From NCBI RefSeq assembly GCF_003350535.1, contig NZ_QQBB01000004.1:169384-233383 (forward strand): 64,000 bases of DNA. The letters run 5' to 3'. The notes beneath the pieces are model-generated. The model was given only the letters and a program-made list of their open reading frames with translations, ran no database searches and was not told the origin of the DNA. Below, in pieces: positions 17,540 to 27,185 of this stretch. Numbering within the stretch: position 1 is the first letter of the stretch; each line of letters opens with the position of its first letter. The stretch comes from Microvirga subterranea (GTDB lineage: Bacteria > Pseudomonadota > Alphaproteobacteria > Rhizobiales > Beijerinckiaceae). A program made the position numbers and the translations under genes.

Positions 17540-18583
17540 TTAGAGACTGAAGAACGGGATCCGCATGACATGGCGGTATGTCATCCCGGGCCGGAGCACG
17601 GCCGACGGGAAATGTGGTTCGTTCGGCGAGTTCGGGTAGACCTGGGTTTCAAGCGCGAAACCGGCGTGTTTGCCATATCTCGCCCCGCCCTTTCCGGTCG
17701 CGGGCAGCGCCTCGAAGTGATTGGCCGTGTAGAACTGAACACCCGGCTGATCGGTCCAGATCTCCAGCCCCCGCCCGGAACTCGGATCGACGGCGCGCGC
17801 AGCCCGTCGCAGAGCGCCACGCTGTCCATTGAGGCAGAAGTTGTGGTCGTATCCGGCTTCCGGCAATTGTGACGTATCATCGATGAACGCACCGATCGGC
17901 CTTTCGCGTCTGAAGTCGAACGCAGTTCCGGCCACCGGAGCGATCTCGCCGGTCGGGATCTTGCCAGGCCCCACCGGCGTATAATGGTCGGCGTCGATAA
18001 GAAGATGCTGATCGCGAATGCTGCCGGATCCATGTCCTGCGAGATTCCAGTAGCCATGATTGACCATGTTGATGACGGTCGGCCGGTCCGTCACAGCCTC
18101 CATCGTGATCTCGAGGGCGGGCTCGTCGGTGAGACGGTACGTGACGGATGCATTCACCCTGCCCGGATAGCCCTCGTCACCATCTGGCCGTTCCAACGTC
18201 AGGCGGACGGCATTGCCTTCTGAATCCGGCTCCGCCGTCCAGACCCGCTTGTTGAAACCCTTGAAGCCGCCATGGATGTGATTGGGCGGCTCGTTCACGG
18301 ACAAGGAATGAGTTTCGCCATCCAGCGAGAACTGAGCCCTCGCGATCCTATTGGCATATCGCCCGCAGATCGCGCCAGCCGAGCCGCGGTATCGAAGATA
18401 GGACGGCAGATCGTCATAACCCAAGACGATGTCTGCCGGATTGCCCGCGCGATCAGGCACATGAAGCTCGCTCAGGATGGCCCCGTAGGTGACGACTCGC
18501 GCACGCAAGGACCCAGCTTCGATCTCATAGGCCTCGACACCCTGCCCTTCTAGTTCCCCGAAGTCGTACTTCCTGATGCCCAT
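17540..18583 (-). CDS. galM: Aldose 1-epimerase (mutarotase)
   Basis: Interconverts alpha and beta anomers of aldoses. The 347-residue protein has the family landmarks: YGAILSELHVPDR, CGRYANRIA, NHIHGGFKGF (catalytic His region), NHGYWNLAGH and the catalytic glutamate segment GFALETQVYPNSPN. It is followed after 33 bases by the glycerate kinase gene on the same strand, so the two are probably one unit. The intergenic region upstream (18584-18828) is shared with the divergent HAD gene. Confidence 0.94.
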   Translation of the reverse strand: MGIRKYDFGELEGQGVEAYEIEAGSLRARVVTYGAILSELHVPDRAGNPADIVLGYDDLPSYLRYRGSAGAICGRYANRIARAQFSLDGETHSLSVNEPPNHIHGGFKGFNKRVWTAEPDSEGNAVRLTLERPDGDEGYPGRVNASVTYRLTDEPALEITMEAVTDRPTVINMVNHGYWNLAGHGSGSIRDQHLLIDADHYTPVGPGKIPTGEIAPVAGTAFDFRRERPIGAFIDDTSQLPEAGYDHNFCLNGQRGALRRAARAVDPSSGRGLEIWTDQPGVQFYTANHFEALPATGKGGARYGKHAGFALETQVYPNSPNEPHFPSAVLRPGMTYRHVMRIPFFSL

Positions 18584-18828
18584 CGTCCCTGTCTCACCGA
18601 TGGGAGGAGAGCCCAGCCGCTCCTCCCTTTCATTCGAGGCGATAAAAGCACGTTGACCACGCCGTCGCCAGACCCGGACGAACAGGCAACATCATCCCCG
18701 AATCACGACATGATTAGAATAACGAATATTTATCAATGGATTGGCTCAATCCTGTCGCGGGCATCATCAAAACCGTTGGAACGCGCCATCAACTATGCTT
18801 AATCGCTCAGCTTTGATGTCCTGCCCTC

Positions 18829-19758
18829 ATGAGGGCAGGATTTCCGGTGCCGTCGGAGGAAATGCTCGCCTATGCCAAAGAACTCGCCTCATTCCATCTG
18901 TTCACCGAAGAAGGAAAAGCGGCCGTGAAGCCTCTGTCCTCCATGTCGCCCGATGAGGCCCGTTCGATCCGAGTGGTGTTGACCGATGTCGACGATACGA
19001 TCACCACGGAGGGGATGCTGACCGCCTCGGCCTATTCCGCCCTCGAGAATCTGCATCGGGCCGGGTTTATCGTCGTTCCCGTTACCGGACGTCCGGCCGG
19101 CTGGTGCGATCACATCGCGCGGATGTGGCCCGTGGATGCCGTGGTAGGCGAGAACGGCGCCTTCTACTTCAAGTATGATCGTGAGCAGAGAAAGATGCAT
19201 CAGCATTTCTGGGCCAAGCCCGAAGAGCTGAAGCAGAACCGCGTGCGCCTCGACGCGATCGAAAGAGAAGTGCTCGCTGCAGTCCCGGGATCGGCCCTCG
19301 CGAGCGATCAGGCCTATCGGGTCGCCGATCTTGCGATCGACTTCTGCGAGGATGTTCCCGCTCTGCCGGAGTCGGAGATCGACAGGATCGTCGCCATCTT
19401 CGAGAAGGCGGGGGCGCAGGCCAAGGTGAGCTCGATCCATGTGAACGGCTGGTTCGGCTCCTACGACAAGCTCAGCATGGCGAAAACCCTGCTGGAGAGC
19501 GTTTTCGGGATCGATTGGGCGCAGGCCACGGAGACTGTGCTCTTCGCCGGCGACTCTCCCAACGACGAGCCCATGTTCGCGGCCTTTCCGCTCAGCGTGG
19601 GTGTCGCCAACGTGCACGCCTTCGCACACAGGCTGAAGAACAAGCCCGCCTACATCACGGACGGGCATTCGGGAGAAGGCTTCGCCGAATTGGCATCGTT
19701 CCTCTTGTCGGCCAGGTCCGGGAGCATCCGTGCCTCGACTCAAGCAGCCTCTCGCTAG
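18829..19758 (+). CDS. HAD-IIB family phosphatase
   Basis: A 309-residue HAD hydrolase. Motif I is VVLTDVDDTITTEG (about 49-62, nucleophile Asp in DVDDT), motif II VTGRPAG, and motif III/IV LFAGDSPNDEPMF. A cap domain lies between them, as in sucrose- and mannosyl-phosphoglycerate phosphatases. The substrate is unknown, probably a phosphorylated sugar or similar small molecule. The first 44 residues are an extension outside the HAD fold, so the start is uncertain. An EEP-family gene follows 12 bases later. Confidence 0.85.
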   Translation: MRAGFPVPSEEMLAYAKELASFHLFTEEGKAAVKPLSSMSPDEARSIRVVLTDVDDTITTEGMLTASAYSALENLHRAGFIVVPVTGRPAGWCDHIARMWPVDAVVGENGAFYFKYDREQRKMHQHFWAKPEELKQNRVRLDAIEREVLAAVPGSALASDQAYRVADLAIDFCEDVPALPESEIDRIVAIFEKAGAQAKVSSIHVNGWFGSYDKLSMAKTLLESVFGIDWAQATETVLFAGDSPNDEPMFAAFPLSVGVANVHAFAHRLKNKPAYITDGHSGEGFAELASFLLSARSGSIRASTQAASR

Positions 19759-19770
19759 CGGAAGACCCCG

Positions 19771-20613
19771 ATGAAGCTTGTCACATGGAATATCCAATGG
19801 GGCTTGGGTTGCGACGGAAAGGTGGACCTGAAGCGCATCGTCGAGACGGCGCGTTCGCTATGCGACGCCGACGTCTTCTGCTTTCAGGAGATCTCCCGTG
19901 GCTTTCCGACACAGGACGGCGGCGAGGATCAGCCGACGATCCTGGCGGATCTGCTGCCTGGCTATCACCCCATCTTCCGCCCGGCGGTGGAAATGATCGA
20001 CCGAGACGGCGACCTTCAGGTCTTCGGCAACATGATCCTGTCGCGCCTGCCGGTCCTCCAGATCACGAGCCACATGCTGCCATGGCCGGCCGACGAGGTC
20101 CGCAGCATGCAGCGCCAAGCCCTTGAGGCCGTCGTCGTCTCGGACTTCGGGCCTATGCGCGTCACGACCTGTCACTTGGAGTTTCACTCCCTGGCACAGC
20201 GCTTGGCGCAGGTTGGACGGCTTCGCGAACTGCATGAAGAAGGCACGAAGCGTAGTCGCTTGATGTTCAGGGACACATCAGCTGGTCCCTATCGCACCAT
20301 TGAAGCGCCGATCGGTGCGATCGTCTGCGGCGATTTCAACCTCACGCCCGATGAAGTGACCTACACCCAGATGCAGAAGCCCCTGTCGTCCGGAATCCCG
20401 GCCTTCGTCGACGCCTGGACGGTGCTCCACCCGGGCGTTCCTCACGACCCAACGGCCGGCGTCGGCGATGCCGAGCAATGGCCTCAGGGCCCGCATTGCC
20501 GCGACTTCGTGTTCGTGACGGAAAATCTCGCGCCTCGGATCAGCGAGGTGCGTGTCGACGTGAACACGACGGCCTCCGATCACCAACCGATCGCGCTGAC
20601 TCTTTCTGCGTGA
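19771..20613 (+). CDS. Endonuclease/exonuclease/phosphatase family protein
   Basis: A 280-residue DNase I-like metal-dependent hydrolase. Conserved catalytic segments are WNIQWG, CFQEIS, TCHLEFHS, GDFNLTPDE and the final TASDHQPIAL. The family includes nucleases, sphingomyelinases and inositol phosphatases, so the substrate cannot be named. GGAAG lies six bases before ATG 19771. It is probably co-transcribed with the HAD phosphatase upstream and ends at a bidirectional terminator. Confidence 0.87.
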   Translation: MKLVTWNIQWGLGCDGKVDLKRIVETARSLCDADVFCFQEISRGFPTQDGGEDQPTILADLLPGYHPIFRPAVEMIDRDGDLQVFGNMILSRLPVLQITSHMLPWPADEVRSMQRQALEAVVVSDFGPMRVTTCHLEFHSLAQRLAQVGRLRELHEEGTKRSRLMFRDTSAGPYRTIEAPIGAIVCGDFNLTPDEVTYTQMQKPLSSGIPAFVDAWTVLHPGVPHDPTAGVGDAEQWPQGPHCRDFVFVTENLAPRISEVRVDVNTTASDHQPIALTLSA

Positions 20614-20635
20614 ACCGAGGCGCAGCACACTCGCA

Positions 20636-20675
20636 AGAAAAAAGGCCCGGCCGATCATTCGGCCGGGCCTTTTGC
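20636..20675. terminator. Bidirectional intrinsic terminator
   Basis: An 11-bp stem, GGCCCGGCCGA with TCGGCCGGGCC around TCAT (20644-20669). It has TTTT on the plus side and a run of A on the left flank, which is a T-run on the minus strand. It separates the converging EEP and gabD genes. Confidence 0.92.
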
Positions 20676-20680
20676 CGATC

Positions 20681-22168
20681 TTAAATGCCGCTCAGGCAGA
20701 TGTACTTGATCTCGAGGAAGCCCTCGATCCCGTACTTGGAGCCCTCTCGGCCGAGACCCGATTGCTTGACGCCGCCGAACGGCGCCATCTCGTTGGCGAT
20801 CAGGCCGGTATTGACGCCGACCATGCCGCTCTCGAGCGCCTCCGCCACGCGCCAGACACGCGCCATGTCCTTGGCATAGAAATATGACGCAAGACCAAAC
20901 TCCGTGTCGTTGGCCATTTCAACAACCTCGGCCTCGTCCTTGAACCGGATGATCGGCGCCAGCGGGGCAAAGGTTTCCTCCTTCGCCACCTTCATGGTCT
21001 GCGTGATGCCGGTCATCACGGTCGGCTCGAAGAATGTGCTGCCGAGGTCGGAGCGCTTGCCGCCCAGCACGAGCTTACCGCCCTTGGACAGAGCGTCCTG
21101 CACATGCTCCTCCATCTTGGCCACAGCCCGATCGTCGATCAGCGGCCCCATGGCGACGCCGTTCTCCGTCCCGCGGCCCAGCTTCAGCTCCCTAGCCTTG
21201 GCCGCTAGCTTCTCGGCGAAGGCATCCGCCACACCGTCCTGAACGTAAATGCGGTTGGCGCAGACGCAGGTCTGGCCGGCATTGCGGAACTTGGAGATCA
21301 TTGCTCCTTCGACGGCCGCATCGAGGTCCGCGTCGTCGAAGACGATGAAGGGTGCATTGCCGCCAAGCTCGAGCGAGAGACGCTTGATGCTGTCGCCGGC
21401 CTCACGCATGAGCCAGCGACCGACATTCGTGGAACCCGTGAAGGTGATCTTGGCAACCTTCGGGTTATGACAAAATTCCTCGCCTATCGGTTTGGCATCT
21501 CCTGTCACGACCGAGAAAGCTCCCTTCGGCACTCCTGCGCGCTCGGCTAGAACGGCGAGCGCAAAGGCCGAAAGCGGAGTCTGGGCCGCCGGCTTCAGCA
21601 CCATCGTGCATCCGGCGGCCAGCGCCGGGCCGACCTTGCGGGTAATCATGCCGTTAGGGAAGTTCCAGGGCGTGATGGCTGCGCAAACACCGACCGGCTG
21701 CTTCAGTACGACGATGCGCTGATCGCCTCTGGCCGGAGGAATGATTTCGCCGTTGATGCGCTTGGCCTCCTCGGCGAACCACTCGATGTAGGATGCGTTC
21801 GAGACCACCTCACCCTTTGCCTCCGCGAGGGGCTTGCCCTGCTCGGTGGTGAGAATGAGGGCCAGATCGTCCGCATTGGCCATGATGAGGTCGTACCAGC
21901 GCTTGAGAATCTGGCTCCGCTCCTTGGCGGTGCGGGCAGCCCATTCCTTCTGCACCTCATGCGCCTTGTCGATGGCGCGGCGAACGGCCTCCGGCTCGAG
22001 ATTCGGCACTTCGGTGATAACCGCGCCGTCGAAGGGATCCGTAACCGGGATGGTCTTGCCGTCGGGAGCATCGATCCACTCGCCGGCCACATAGGCTTGG
22101 CTGACAAGCAGCGAAGGGTCCTTGAGATCAATGATACGACGATCGGCGGGTTTCTGATGAATAGTCAT
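20681..22168 (-). CDS. gabD: NAD(P)-dependent succinate-semialdehyde dehydrogenase
   Basis: Oxidises succinate semialdehyde to succinate, for example in GABA breakdown. The 495-residue aldehyde dehydrogenase has PWNFPNGMITRK, the catalytic glutamate in LELGGNAPF and catalytic cysteine in NAGQTCVCANR, the CxC arrangement typical of GabD enzymes. EEVKQ-like GGVKQSGLGREGS is near the C-terminus. ATG 22168 with GGAG seven bases before it is preferred to the TTG at 22180. No GABA transaminase is adjacent, so the substrate rests on family similarity. Confidence 0.92.
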   Translation of the reverse strand: MTIHQKPADRRIIDLKDPSLLVSQAYVAGEWIDAPDGKTIPVTDPFDGAVITEVPNLEPEAVRRAIDKAHEVQKEWAARTAKERSQILKRWYDLIMANADDLALILTTEQGKPLAEAKGEVVSNASYIEWFAEEAKRINGEIIPPARGDQRIVVLKQPVGVCAAITPWNFPNGMITRKVGPALAAGCTMVLKPAAQTPLSAFALAVLAERAGVPKGAFSVVTGDAKPIGEEFCHNPKVAKITFTGSTNVGRWLMREAGDSIKRLSLELGGNAPFIVFDDADLDAAVEGAMISKFRNAGQTCVCANRIYVQDGVADAFAEKLAAKARELKLGRGTENGVAMGPLIDDRAVAKMEEHVQDALSKGGKLVLGGKRSDLGSTFFEPTVMTGITQTMKVAKEETFAPLAPIIRFKDEAEVVEMANDTEFGLASYFYAKDMARVWRVAEALESGMVGVNTGLIANEMAPFGGVKQSGLGREGSKYGIEGFLEIKYICLSGI

Positions 22169-22470
22169 CGAGGGCTCCAAAGCAGGCTCAGCGTCAAAAG
22201 CTCAGATCGTTGGAGGCGATATAAGCCCTGGCCTGGATGATGTGAACCATGTACGAGCCCGTTCCTGGGACCGGAATGCCCAATTCGTGAGCAGGCGATC
22301 GCACTCGCTCCATCCTCCGCCGCGTCCTACTATAGGATGAAAGCTCCGCCTTATTCCTTGGCGGAAAAGCCTTCCTATCTTCCTTGACCATCGTCAGCGG
22401 TGCCGCCACGATGCCGGCACAACGGGACAGGAGCCAGCCTGGCCCTCAAGAAACGAAAGGGAAGGAACCG
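22169..22470. other. Divergent intergenic region between gabD and liv-type operon
   Basis: About 302 bases between divergent starts. It should hold the promoters of gabD and of the branched-chain-type transporter. A TACTATAGGAT sequence near 22328 resembles a -10 element on the plus strand, but no good -35 was matched to it. No gene or terminator is visible. Confidence 0.35.
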
Positions 22471-23679
22471 ATGAAGATCCTCAAGAAGGCTCTGTTTGCA
22501 TTAAGCTGCACCGTTATGGCCCAGGGAGCCTATGCGCAGCAGGTATCCGACAATGTCGTGAAGATCGGCATCCTGAACGACCAATCCGGCGTCTATGCCG
22601 ACTTCGGCGGGAAATCCTCGGTCGAGGCGGCCCGCATGGCGGTTCAGGATTTCGGCGGGAAGGTTCTCGGCGCTCCGATCGAGATCGTCAGTGCGGACCA
22701 CCAGAACAAGCCGGACGTGGCGGCAAGCGTCGCACGGCAGTGGTACGACACCGACAAGGTCGACGCCATCATGGAGCTGACCACCTCCTCGGTTGCGCTT
22801 GCGGTGCAGGGCCTCTCCAAGGACAAGAAAAAAATCAACATCGTCACCGGCGCGGCCACGACCGATCTGACCGGCAAGCAATGCTCACCCTACGGCTTCC
22901 ATTGGGCCTATGACACCCATGCTCTGGCTGTCGGAACCGGCGGTGCGCTGGTGGAGAACGGCGGCAACAAGTGGTTCTTCCTGACCGCCGACTATGCTTT
23001 CGGGTACTCGCTCGAGAATGAAACCTCGAAATTCGTCAAGTCGAAGGGTGGTCAGGTTCTTGGCTCAGTCCGCCATCCCTTGAGTGCGAATGATTTCTCG
23101 TCGTTCCTGCTGCAGGCACAGAGTTCCGGCGCCAACGTGGTCGGTCTCGCCAATGCCGGCCTCGACACCTCGAACGCAATCAAGCAGGCCGCCGAATTCG
23201 GCCTCACCCAGAGCGGCCAGCGCCTTGCGGCGCTCCTGTTCACGCTCGCGGAGGTTCATGGTCTGGGCTTGAAGGCCGCCCAGGGGCTGACGCTGACTGA
23301 GGGCTGGTACTGGGATCAGAGCGATGAGAACCGCGCCTTCGCGAAGCGCTTCATGGAGAAGACCGGACGGATGCCGAACATGATCCATGTCGGCACCTAT
23401 TCGTCCGTGCTGCAATATCTCAAGGCCATTCAGAAGGCTGGCACCGATGCGACGGAGCCGGTCGCGAAGGCGCTCCACGAGATGCCGGTCGAGGACGTGT
23501 TCGCCAAGAAGGGCAAGGTTCTGCCCAACGGCCGCATGGTCTACGACATGTATCTCTTCCAGGTGAAGAAGCCTGAGGAAAGCAAGAGCGAGTGGGACAT
23601 GTACACCCAGCTCGCGAAAGTGCCCGGCGACGACGCCTTCATCAAGGCTTCCGAGAGCGGCTGTCAGCTGACGCAGTAA
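22471..23679 (+). CDS. Branched-chain-type ABC transporter substrate-binding protein
   Basis: This is the periplasmic binding protein of the adjacent Liv-type importer, 402 residues. A signal peptide ends near YAQ-QV (residue 18). The body begins VKIGILNDQSGVYADFGGK, the Peripla_BP_6 start, and has a cysteine pair consistent with KQCSPYGFHW and the C-terminal ESGCQL. Ligands of this group range from leucine to aromatic acids and amides, so the ligand is not assigned. ATG 22471 with AAGGAA upstream and the signal peptide set the start. Confidence 0.93.
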   Translation: MKILKKALFALSCTVMAQGAYAQQVSDNVVKIGILNDQSGVYADFGGKSSVEAARMAVQDFGGKVLGAPIEIVSADHQNKPDVAASVARQWYDTDKVDAIMELTTSSVALAVQGLSKDKKKINIVTGAATTDLTGKQCSPYGFHWAYDTHALAVGTGGALVENGGNKWFFLTADYAFGYSLENETSKFVKSKGGQVLGSVRHPLSANDFSSFLLQAQSSGANVVGLANAGLDTSNAIKQAAEFGLTQSGQRLAALLFTLAEVHGLGLKAAQGLTLTEGWYWDQSDENRAFAKRFMEKTGRMPNMIHVGTYSSVLQYLKAIQKAGTDATEPVAKALHEMPVEDVFAKKGKVLPNGRMVYDMYLFQVKKPEESKSEWDMYTQLAKVPGDDAFIKASESGCQLTQ

Positions 23680-23686
23680 GTTTGTG

Positions 23687-23724
23687 GCGGGACGCGGGGG
23701 ATCGCATCTCCGCTTCCCGCTTTT
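23687..23724 (+). terminator. Partial terminator/attenuator after binding protein gene
   Basis: An imperfect 12-bp hairpin (one mismatch) begins GCGGGA and returns as TTCCCGC, then TTTT at 23721. It lies eight bases after the binding protein stop. Placed inside the operon, it would let part of the transcripts continue to livG, giving excess binding protein. Read-through is inferred from gene order. Confidence 0.6.
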
Positions 23725-23806
23725 CGCCTTGCCGATCATGCGCGCTGCATGGACCCCGCAAGGGTCCAGCTTCGCTTGTTTCTTGCACGAGATTGTCGGC
23801 CCGACG

Positions 23807-24565
23807 ATGGTCAGTACCCAACCAATTCTAAGTGCCTCCGGCCTTACCATGGAGTTTCGCGGCTTCATTGCCGTGAACAACGTGACGCTTTCCGTGAACG
23901 AGGGAACAGTCCATGCTCTGATCGGCCCCAACGGCGCCGGCAAGACGACCGTCTTCAACCTTCTCACGAAATTTCTGACCCCGACGCGCGGCCAGATCAC
24001 GTTTCGGGGAAGCGACATTACCGCGCTCAAACCCGCAGAAGTCGCCCGGCTCGGTCTTGTGCGATCATTCCAGATCTCAGCGGTGTTTCCGCACCTCACG
24101 GTGCTCGACAACGTCCGCGTGGCGCTTCAGCGCCCATCCGATCTGGCGACGCAGTTCTGGCGCTCGTCCTCCATTCTCTCGACTCTGGACGATCGCGCTA
24201 TGAGTCTCATCGATGCGGTGGGACTTTCGAGCTATGCGCATCTTCCGGCAGTCGAGCTGTCCTATGGCCGCAAGCGTGCTCTCGAGATCGCGACGACGCT
24301 CGCCCTTGATCCAGCCATGCTGCTTCTCGACGAGCCCATGGCCGGTATGGGACACGAGGATATCGGCCGCATCTCCGATCTTATCCGCCGCATCGCCAGG
24401 AACCGGACCGTCCTGATGGTCGAGCACAATCTGAACGTAGTCTCCGATCTCTGTGACCGGGTGACCGTGCTGGCGCGCGGCGAGATCCTAGCGGATGGGT
24501 CGTACGACACGGTCAGTGCCGACCCACGAGTACGGGAAGCCTATATGGGGACGGAACATGCGTGA
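23807..24565 (+). CDS. livG: Branched-chain-type ABC transporter ATP-binding protein LivG
   Basis: First of the two ATPases, 252 residues. Walker A is GPNGAGKTT, followed by VRSFQISAVFPHLTV. The signature is degenerate (ELSYGRKRALEIA), as is normal for LivG. Walker B is MLLLDEPMAGMG, then VEHNLNVVSDLCDRV. ATG 23807 is chosen because the first strand begins about ten residues later, as in the family; a longer frame upstream has no conserved residues. It overlaps livF by 8 bp. Confidence 0.94.
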   Translation: MVSTQPILSASGLTMEFRGFIAVNNVTLSVNEGTVHALIGPNGAGKTTVFNLLTKFLTPTRGQITFRGSDITALKPAEVARLGLVRSFQISAVFPHLTVLDNVRVALQRPSDLATQFWRSSSILSTLDDRAMSLIDAVGLSSYAHLPAVELSYGRKRALEIATTLALDPAMLLLDEPMAGMGHEDIGRISDLIRRIARNRTVLMVEHNLNVVSDLCDRVTVLARGEILADGSYDTVSADPRVREAYMGTEHA

Positions 24566-25265
24566 CGCGCCTCTCCTTGAAGTTCGCGACCTGAATGCTT
24601 GGTATGGCGAGAGTCACGTCCTCCACGGTGTCGATCTCGACATTCGCGAAGGCGAAACGGTCACGCTGCTGGGGCGAAACGGAGCCGGCAAGACCACGAC
24701 CCTGAGAGCCATCATGGGAATCCTGCGCCGGCGGGAGGGGGTCATCCGCCTTCGGGGCCAGGATCTGCTGAAGCTGCCTTTGCACAAGGTCGCCCAGGCC
24801 GGTCTCGGCTATGTTCCCGAAGAGCGCGGCATCTTTGCGAGCCTCAACGTGGCCGAGAACCTCATGCTCCCCCCGAAGGTGGCGGAGTCGGGCATGAGCG
24901 TGGAGGAGATCTACCGGCTTTTCCCCAATCTGCACGAGCGGCGTACGAGCCAGGGCACGAAGCTGTCAGGCGGGGAGCAGCAGATGCTCGCCATTGCCCG
25001 CGTGCTTCGCACCGGCGCCAAGATTCTTCTGCTCGACGAACCGACGGAGGGACTGGCGCCCGTCATCGTACAACGCATCGGAGATGTTCTCGTCGCCCTA
25101 AAGGAGCGCGGAATGACGATCCTGCTTGTGGAGCAGAATTTCCGCTTCGCCCGCAAGGTGGCAGATCGCTTCTACCTCATGGAAGATGGACGCATGGTGG
25201 GCTCGTTCCCAGGCCCGGAGCTCGACGCGCATATGGACCAGCTCCACGAAGTTCTCGGGGTTTGA
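24558..25265 (+). CDS. livF: Branched-chain-type ABC transporter ATP-binding protein LivF
   Basis: Second ATPase, 235 residues. It starts with LLEVRDLNAWYGESHVL, has Walker A GRNGAGKTT, the family marker YVPEERGIFASLNV, signature LSGGEQQMLA and Walker B LLLDEPTEGLAP, ending with VEQNFRFARKVADR. ATG 24558 overlaps the livG stop by 8 bp and has GGGGACGGA upstream. It works with LivG and the two permeases. Confidence 0.95.
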   Translation: MRDAPLLEVRDLNAWYGESHVLHGVDLDIREGETVTLLGRNGAGKTTTLRAIMGILRRREGVIRLRGQDLLKLPLHKVAQAGLGYVPEERGIFASLNVAENLMLPPKVAESGMSVEEIYRLFPNLHERRTSQGTKLSGGEQQMLAIARVLRTGAKILLLDEPTEGLAPVIVQRIGDVLVALKERGMTILLVEQNFRFARKVADRFYLMEDGRMVGSFPGPELDAHMDQLHEVLGV

Positions 25266-25272
25266 AAGCAGC

Positions 25273-26160
25273 ATGAGCACCATTTTCGGAATTCCGGCAC
25301 CTGCGCTCTACGGCCAGATCCTGATCGGCCTCATTAACGGGTCGTTTTATGCCCTGCTGAGCCTCGGGCTGGCAGTTATCTTCGGCCTCCTGCGGGTCAT
25401 CAACTTCGCCCATGGCGCCCAGTACATGCTTGGAGCTTTTGCAGCATACCTTCTGCTCAATTATGTGGGCATCGGCTACTGGCCGTCTCTCATGCTGGCT
25501 CCATTGATCGTCGGTGCGGTCGCAGTCGTTATCGAGCGGACCATGCTGAGCCGTCTTTACAGCCTGGATCCTCTCTACGGTCTCTTGTTGACATTCGGCC
25601 TTGCACTGATTTTCGAAGGCATGTTCCGTTACTGGTTCGGGGCAGCCGGCAAGCCCTATTCGCCGCCAGCGCAATTGGCCGGCGGCGTCAATCTCGGCTT
25701 CATGTTCATGCCCATCTATCGCGGTTGGGTCGTCATTGCCTCGCTGGTCATCTGCCTGGGAACTTGGCTGCTGATCGAGAAAACCCGACTTGGCGCATAC
25801 CTGCGCGCTGCCACGGAAAATGCCACGCTCGTTCAGGCGTTCGGGGTGAATGTCCCGCGGCTTCTCACGCTCACCTATGGCCTCGGAGCAGCTCTAGCGG
25901 CCCTGGCCGGCGTTCTAGCGGCTCCCATCTACCAGGTCAGCCCGCTCATGGGCTCCAACCTGATCATTATTGTCTTCGCTGTCGTAGTGGTCGGCGGCAT
26001 GGGATCAATCCTCGGCGCCATCGTGACCGGCTACATGCTGGGTGTACTCGAAGGTCTGACAAAGGTCTTCTATCCAGAAGCCTCAAGCATCGTCATCTTC
26101 GTGATCATGGCCATCGTTCTGCTCGTCAGGCCGGCAGGTCTTTTCGGGCGGGAGGAGTAA
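25273..26160 (+). CDS. livH: Branched-chain-type ABC transporter permease LivH
   Basis: A 295-residue inner-membrane permease with about eight hydrophobic segments. The family start LIGLINGSFYALLSLGLAVIFG and VINFAHGAQYMLGAF are seen, with GVNVPRLLTLTYGLG and VVVVGGMGSILGAI later. ATG 25273 lies seven bases after livF; a longer frame is a shadow of livF. It forms the channel with LivM. Confidence 0.94.
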   Translation: MSTIFGIPAPALYGQILIGLINGSFYALLSLGLAVIFGLLRVINFAHGAQYMLGAFAAYLLLNYVGIGYWPSLMLAPLIVGAVAVVIERTMLSRLYSLDPLYGLLLTFGLALIFEGMFRYWFGAAGKPYSPPAQLAGGVNLGFMFMPIYRGWVVIASLVICLGTWLLIEKTRLGAYLRAATENATLVQAFGVNVPRLLTLTYGLGAALAALAGVLAAPIYQVSPLMGSNLIIIVFAVVVVGGMGSILGAIVTGYMLGVLEGLTKVFYPEASSIVIFVIMAIVLLVRPAGLFGREE

Positions 26161-26164
26161 CATC

Positions 26165-27130
26165 ATGGCTGTCGAAACGCATTACATTCCTGCGCAGCCT
26201 AAAGCACGGACGTCGACCGTGGTTCTTGGGGCAGTCGCCATCGCGGCCCTGCTGGCGGCGCCGTTCGTGGTCTATCCCGTCTTCATGATGAGCATTTTGT
26301 GCTTTGCACTCTTTGCCTGCGCGTTCAATCTGCTCATCGGCTATGTCGGGCTTCTGTCCTTCGGCCATGCGACCTTCTTCGGAGGCGCCGCCTACTTCAC
26401 GGCCCATGCCGTCAAGGTCTGGGGGTTCGAGCCTCTGGCCGGGCTTCTCGTGGGCGTGGTCGGGGCGGCGCTTCTCGGCCTCGTGGTCGGCTTCCTGGCC
26501 ATCCGACGTCAAGGCATCTACTTTTCCATGATCACCCTCGCGCTAGGCCAGATGTTCGCGTTCATCTGCCTCCAGGCGCCGTTCACCCATGGAGAGGACG
26601 GAATTCAGGGCGTTCCTCGCGGGCATCTGCTGGGTTTGATCGACCTCAATCAGCCGCTGGCCATGTATTATGTGACCTTGGCCATTTTCCTCTTCGGCTT
26701 CTTTGCGATCTGGCGCATTGTCCATTCGCCCTTCGGCAACATCCTTCAGGCGATTCGCGAGAATGAAAGACGGGCGATCTCGCTCGGCTACCGGGTCGAC
26801 CGCTACAAGCTTGGGGCTTTCGTCATGTCGGCGGCGCTGGCGGGCCTCGCCGGCGGCACGAAGGCGATCGTGTTCCAGTTCGCCACGCTCACCGACGTCC
26901 AGTGGCAGATGTCGGGCGAGGTTATCCTGATGACGCTTCTGGGGGGGATCGGAACGCTGATCGGCCCGGTGGTAGGCGCCAGCCTCGTGATTGCATTGCA
27001 GAACTATCTCGCCGCCTACGACTTCCCGGTCACGGTGCTGATCGGCGTCATCTTCGTTATCTGCGTTCTCATCTTCAGGCGCGGCATTGCCGGAGAGGTC
27101 ATCGAATTGATGAGGCGAAAAGCGGGTTGA
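26165..27130 (+). CDS. livM: Branched-chain-type ABC transporter permease LivM
   Basis: A 321-residue permease with the LivM pattern: ALFACAFNLLIGYVGLLSFGHATFFG, FLAIRRQGIYFSMITLALGQM and the EAA-like region FGNILQAIRENERRAISLGY. The late GGIGTLIGPVVGA is also conserved. GGAGGAG lies eight bases before ATG 26165, five bases after livH. It completes the importer. Confidence 0.94.
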   Translation: MAVETHYIPAQPKARTSTVVLGAVAIAALLAAPFVVYPVFMMSILCFALFACAFNLLIGYVGLLSFGHATFFGGAAYFTAHAVKVWGFEPLAGLLVGVVGAALLGLVVGFLAIRRQGIYFSMITLALGQMFAFICLQAPFTHGEDGIQGVPRGHLLGLIDLNQPLAMYYVTLAIFLFGFFAIWRIVHSPFGNILQAIRENERRAISLGYRVDRYKLGAFVMSAALAGLAGGTKAIVFQFATLTDVQWQMSGEVILMTLLGGIGTLIGPVVGASLVIALQNYLAAYDFPVTVLIGVIFVICVLIFRRGIAGEVIELMRRKAG

Positions 27131-27185
27131 ATTCTCGTATCATAAGCCTTGTGCCATCGAGGCCGTTCTTGCCTTCGAGCTTGCC

